From the NCBI GenBank assembly GCA_035582835.1, contig JAYKAV010001256.1:985507-1049506 (forward strand): DNA of 64,000 nt, read 5' to 3'. Position 1 is the first letter of the stretch. The number at the start of each line of letters is the position of its first letter. The notes under the pieces were generated by a model. It was not told where the DNA came from, made no database searches, and saw only the letters and a program-made list of their open reading frames with translations. This DNA is from Phoebastria nigripes. Lineage: Eukaryota; Chordata; Aves; Procellariiformes; Diomedeidae. The translations under genes and the position numbers were made by a program. Shown in pieces: positions 59,726-64,000 of the stretch.

Positions 59726-62700
59726 ATTAAACCAACATATAGTTGCAGCACATGGCAAAGAAAGAGTATACTTCAGATACCAGTTTTTTATTAACCTTGG
59801 GAAGATAATTAGCCTTCTCACTCCCATGCCTGCAATGACAAAAAACCAAAGGATTTAAATCAATCTTCCTGTGTTAGAAATGACATTTCTTCTATTCCTA
59901 ATTACAGTTAGGAGAGGAAACATGCTCTCCTATTCCCAGCTTCTGTCTCTGATTTACTACATTTTCTCACGAAAGTGCCTTAGTGTGTTTCACCTTGGTT
60001 TATTTGTTATTTAAGAAATGAGGCACCATACTCTTACACACCTTATGTGTAAGTGTCATGAAATCTTTCGCTGAAAATCCTACTTAAATGTAAAACAAGA
60101 AAACAAGCCTCCTTGGAATTATCCCAGCAATATGTCAAAAGCAGAGGACAGCTGAGGAGAAGAGTGTTGTGTATGTGAAGAAGAAACTACAGTTTTGGCT
60201 TTTTTCCTCTGTATTACTTATGCACGCAGAAACACACATGCACAAGCACAGACTTGGGAGGGCATCGCAGAAGAAGTGGAAGAACTTACGTTTGATATGA
60301 ATATCTCAGCAAAATCTAACTAACGCTGATTGGCCAATTCAAAGTAATTTAAAATGGCAAAAAAAAAAAAACCCCAAACCACGACATAGTCAATAACCCT
60401 TTGGTAGGTCCATTCTAGAGCACAGGTAAAATCAAGTCAAGGGAGAAATTGTTAGGCAGTAAACACCTGAATGCAAATTGGCTGATACTGAGGTACTTAA
60501 ATAGAGCTTTTAAAGTATTTCCTTTTGCTTTTTAATACAAATTTCACTCAATAGCACTGTACATATAGAGAATTCTTCCTTACCTCAGTGTTATGAATAA
60601 AACAAATTATTTTACTGCAGACAGTAATTAGACAGAGAATCATTAGCAAAATCCTGCTATAAACTGTATGCTTGCTGGAGGAACAGTCAAAGCGTCTCTA
60701 CAGTGCTTTGCAGAATTGCTATTTCCTGTCCCTCTTGAATACACNTTACCCGTTTTCTTCCTCCATCTATTACAAAGATTCCCATGCACATACTGAGTGG
60801 ATGTTTACTATAGTCTGTCAAACCTCAGAGCTCAGCTCATGGGAAGTGCACATCTGCTTGCTGAATACGAGGATGCTCAAGCGATGATGGGGTTCTTGAC
60901 ATAGGGAAATAAAATAGTGATCTGCTTTGTCAAAGCATCCCATAAATGTCATGCTACAAGCAAGTGAGCACTGCCTTAATAAGAGAATTAAGAAATGACC
61001 CTACACANATTTTCCCTGATTCCAAATTTTGAGTCCAAGTATGTAATTTTGGCTGTATCACACAATAAAAATACATTGATTTATGCAAACTTTTACTTTC
61101 CAAACCCCAAAGCACTTTATGAACTGTGCATCATATACAGGAGCAGTTTCATTTATGACTAAATGCAGCAATCTCTGCAGCGGAGCTCTGCATCTGTTAA
61201 TTAAGGTACAGTGTAGCCCAAATTTCTTTTTACAATACCCTTGTGTGCCATCTCCATATCTCAGGCTGGGAACTAAGGCAGTGAGGTTGCCATTAATCTC
61301 CACAGGCTCAGGATTTCTCCCAGAGAGATTATGAAACTAGATTAAATCTATATAGAGATCTCATTGCAGTGCAAACAGTAGACACAGGTCAAAGTCCTGT
61401 ATTGAGAAGACTCCCCTTCCCTCTCAGGACACCAAAAAATGGTGCCGGTGAGTGGTATTAAACTTCCAACCTGCAACAACGATTTTCTTTATTCTGCTAG
61501 GAGATAAGAGTGGCATTTGGACTCTGAAAATGTTCATTGAGTACTAGGGAGGTAGGGCTTTTCAAGCATCATAATTGATAGATTTGTAATTAACAAGCTA
61601 TGCAGCAGGAAGAAAATCATTGCATGACGACTAGATTACAAACCCAGTCCTTTCATCCTGCTGCTTGTGATTTTGCAATGGCTTTGATTGTAGCTTCTCT
61701 GCCATTTGCATATCTTCCTAAGCATTTGAGGTGCATGCTGATTTCACGTTTTATCTCATTTTGATGTGTTGCAGGTGCTTGTCAGTGACTACCAGAATTT
61801 CTATTACAGTCAGCTTTTATTTTATTGAAATATTTGTGCAGGATAATACAACACCAAAGCATGACGTGATTCCATCTTAATCCTGCTATGTGGAAAGACT
61901 TACAGAAGGCATTGAATGCACTATACAAGAGAGGAGACTCGGTCTGATGGTTACAGGTAGATAGGTGGGGAAATTTTTTACTGCAGACAGCATATGGGAG
62001 AGAATTTAAGAGTGGTTTTGCATCCATTTGTATTCAGCAGGCTATCTATGCATATGATTAATGCTGCCTCCCCTTCTCCCTCGGTTGCTGCCTTTGCCTC
62101 GTGATTAACACCAATCTAGTATCTTGTCACCACTGAGGCATCAGTGGGACTTCAATATGACAGATGCCCTCATGGCAAACACACTCAAGACTGACTGGAG
62201 CTAAAAGCCCAGTCTGCAAAGTTGGGAAGTGTTGACAGCTGTGGAAAGGTATCATAGGGTACCATGTGCTATTAGGTTATTTGATCTTGTGCTTTGAGGT
62301 AAGATTTTGGGCTTATGACTTTGGACTATTACTCCAACTCATTATTTGTCAGGTTTCTTCACTTTCTGGAACCTGGGTTTCTTCACTGACACTGATGATA
62401 AGATCAAAATATCCAATACATTTGATGTATGAAGCTTTATTAATTCAGGTGTTTGTGGAAATTTAGGATCTTTCCATGACAGTACTTGTAGAAAATGACT
62501 AGCAGGTGTGTAAGAGTATTTTCATGTAACTGTAAGTACAGGAAGCATCACACAGTATTTTTTAATGGTCCTTTCAGCTTGTATTCTGTTCACTCATTTC
62601 TATTTGTTATTTTAGGGCTCAGTTCTGTAATGACATAGAGACAGGCAAATCACTCAGACAAAAAACTTACGGAATGATCTATTTAGATCTTCTTTTGGGA

Positions 62701-63099
62701 CAGGAGAACTTGGTACAGAGTGATGATAAGCAGGCATTGATATAGTACAAAAGAATCTGTATAAAAGAAATACTACACTATGACTGAGAAAAAGATTAAG
62801 AAAAGTGTGCTCAAGAATTTGANTGCCCAGTTTATATCATGTTAATAAAAAATGTTGCTAGCATAATCTTCAGTTTAGAAGATTCATGAAAGCACTCAAA
62901 TTCCCTTTTTTCTACCCTTTTGACTAATAACATGGAAAAAAATGTGAATTATCAACCCTCGACACTATATTTTGTAGTTTTACTCAGTCCTAGAAGGGTC
63001 TTTGGATAGCAACAGGGCTGTGACTTCAAGAAGGAATGAAGATTAAAGTCACCTTCAGCCAGCTGAAAATCTAGTATGTGGTTGGTGCATATGGGGGGA
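59726..63099. other. Noncoding DNA, nothing firm
   Basis: No gene is supported. CCAAAGCACTTTATGAACTG at about 61,108 recalls a MIR-like CTTTACAAA box but lacks the rest of the element. Confidence 0.45.
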
Positions 63100-63222
63100 T
63101 GTTGTGNTTTAACCCCAGCCGGCAACTAAGCCCCACACAGCCGCTCGCTCACTCCCCCCACAGTGGGATGGGGGAGAGAATCAGAAGGGTAAAAGTGAGA
63201 AAACTCGTGGGTTCAGATACAG

Positions 63223-63228
63223 TTTAAT
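63223..63228 (-). terminator. LTR polyadenylation signal ATTAAA
   Basis: The plus strand TTTAAT reads ATTAAA in the minus sense, about 180 bp downstream of the TATA box in that sense. Confidence 0.6.
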
Positions 63229-63408
63229 AGGGAAAGCAAAAGCCACGCACGCAAGCAAAGCAAAACAAGGAATTCCTTCACCCCTTCCCATTGGCAGGCA
63301 GGTGTTCAGCCATCTCCAGGAAAGCAGGGCTCCATCACACGTAACGGTGACTTGGGAAGACAAACGCCATCACTCCGAACGTCCCCCCTTCCTTCTTCTT
63401 CCCCCAGC

Positions 63409-63414
63409 TTTATA
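63409..63414 (-). promoter_or_regulatory. LTR TATA box with nearby CRE-like half site
   Basis: The minus strand reads GCATATAAAGCTGG. Just upstream in the same sense is GGCGTCATGC, with a CGTCA half site. The arrangement is that of an RNA polymerase II core promoter of an LTR. Confidence 0.65.
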
Positions 63415-63607
63415 TGCTGAGCATGACGCCATATGGTATGGAATATCCCTTTGGTCAGTTGGGGTCAGCTGTCCCAGCTGTGTCCCCTCCCAGCTTCTTG
63501 TGCACCCGCAGCCTCCTCGCTGGTGGGGTGGGGTGAGGAGCAGCAAAGGCCTTGACTCTGTGTAAGCCCTGCTCAGCAATAACAAAAACATCCCTGTGTT
63601 ATCAAAA

Positions 63608-64000
63608 AATATCAGTAGAAATGGCCTGGCTGAACCACGAGCTCTTGCTGCGACTCAGGGAAAAAAGGAGNGTTTACCACTTGTGGAAGAAGGGGCAGGC
63701 GACTCAAGAAGAGTACAGGGATCTCGTTAGGTCATGCAGAGAGGAAATTAGAAAGGCAAAAGCCCAGCTAGAACGCAATCTGGCTGTCGTTAGAGACAAC
63801 AAAAAATGTTTTTAGAAATACATTAATGACAAAAAGAGAGCCAAGGAGNATCTCCATCCTCTATTGGATGCCAGGGGGAACGTTGCCACCGACGATGAGG
63901 AAAAGGCTGAGGTACTTAATGCCTTCTTCGCCTCAGTCTTTAATAGTCAGGACAGTCACCCTCAGGGTATTCAGCCCCCTGAGCTGGAAGATGGGGACGG
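63608..64000 (+). mobile_element. CR1 LINE fragment, linker between endonuclease and RT, runs off window
   Basis: From about 63,618 the plus strand codes MAWLNHELLLRLREKR, then VYHLWKKGQATQEEYRDLVR and EEIRKAKAQLERNLAVVRDN, then after a stop KYINDKKRAKE, EEKAEVLNAFFASVFNSQ and PPELEDGD. This is the stretch just before the reverse transcriptase of avian CR1 ORF2. The frame is open from 63,618 to the window end except for one in-frame TAG at 63,813-63,815, where relatives I recall have Tyr. So it is a fairly young, 5' truncated copy. It abuts the truncated LTR directly, which suggests that it inserted into that LTR. Two single N bases lie in it (63,671 and 63,849). Confidence 0.9.

Larger units (their letters stand above)
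63100..63607 (-). mobile_element. ERV long terminal repeat, truncated in U3
   Basis: On the plus strand it opens TGTTGTGNTTTAACCCCAGCC and continues through landmarks I recall from a common neoavian LTR, such as GCCGCTCGCTCACTCCCCCC, AAAACTCGTGGGTT, AACAAGGAATTC and CCCTTTGGTCAGTTGGGGTC. The sense strand is minus: a TATAAA box (63,409-63,414) lies upstream of an ATTAAA signal (63,223-63,228) in that direction. The U3 side stops at about 63,607 after GTTATCAA, where CR1 sequence starts. From memory about 90 bp of the LTR should follow. The base composition is less decayed than the flanks, so the element is fairly young. The retroviral class is not settled, because the other duplication is outside the window. 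Confidence 0.85.

Noticed and set aside
61100..61175. Possible MIR piece around CCAAAGCACTTTATGAAC
   Set aside because: Only one box is seen; the remainder of the element is missing.

Overview
This is eukaryotic, vertebrate nuclear DNA, and the repeats point to a bird, probably neoavian. CR1 LINE pieces dominate, including 3' ends with the typical TTCTATGATT-like tail. Two long terminal repeats resemble types I recall from neoavian genomes. MIR/L2-type relics are old and decayed. The sequence is AT-rich and mostly CpG-poor, with long A/T runs and about forty isolated single N bases. The species call rests on remembered repeat families, not on a search.

I found no protein-coding gene, exon, tRNA, rRNA or CRISPR array that I can defend. 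The open frames are short (173 codons at most), several start at GTG or TTG, and the best ones are explained by LINE or LTR sequence. The window reads as intergenic or deep intronic DNA.

Layout: 1-17.3 kb is mostly unique DNA with L2/MIR relics (1.5, 2.0 and 10.1 kb), a CpG-dense patch (3.1-3.7 kb) and several short hairpins. A 1,027-bp solo LTR at 17,282-18,308 is bounded by a perfect 5-bp duplication and carries a tandem array. From 18.3 to 24.7 kb the DNA is unique, with an (AC)n tract and a 12-bp-arm palindrome. From 24.7 to 27.3 kb lie two ancient CR1 fragments in opposite orientation. From 27.3 to 47.7 kb the DNA is nearly featureless, apart from an old CR1 3' end at 40.9 kb and an L2/MIR tail at 44.8 kb. 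From 47.7 to 50.2 kb lies a minus-strand CR1 with recognisable ORF1, endonuclease and 3' parts but no reverse-transcriptase core. From 50.2 to 63.1 kb there are one L2/MIR tail and two short CR1 3' ends. The last 900 bp hold a minus-strand LTR cut off in U3 and joined directly to a younger plus-strand CR1 fragment that runs off the window.

There are no genes that work together here. What the sequence supports is a layered transposon history: L2/MIR relics, then ancient reptile-like CR1, then avian CR1, then ERV LTRs and a late CR1 insertion. I see no convincing new biological system. The best second-look items are the deleted CR1, the LTR tandem array that keeps reading frame, the LTR/CR1 junction at the right edge, and the CpG-dense patch.
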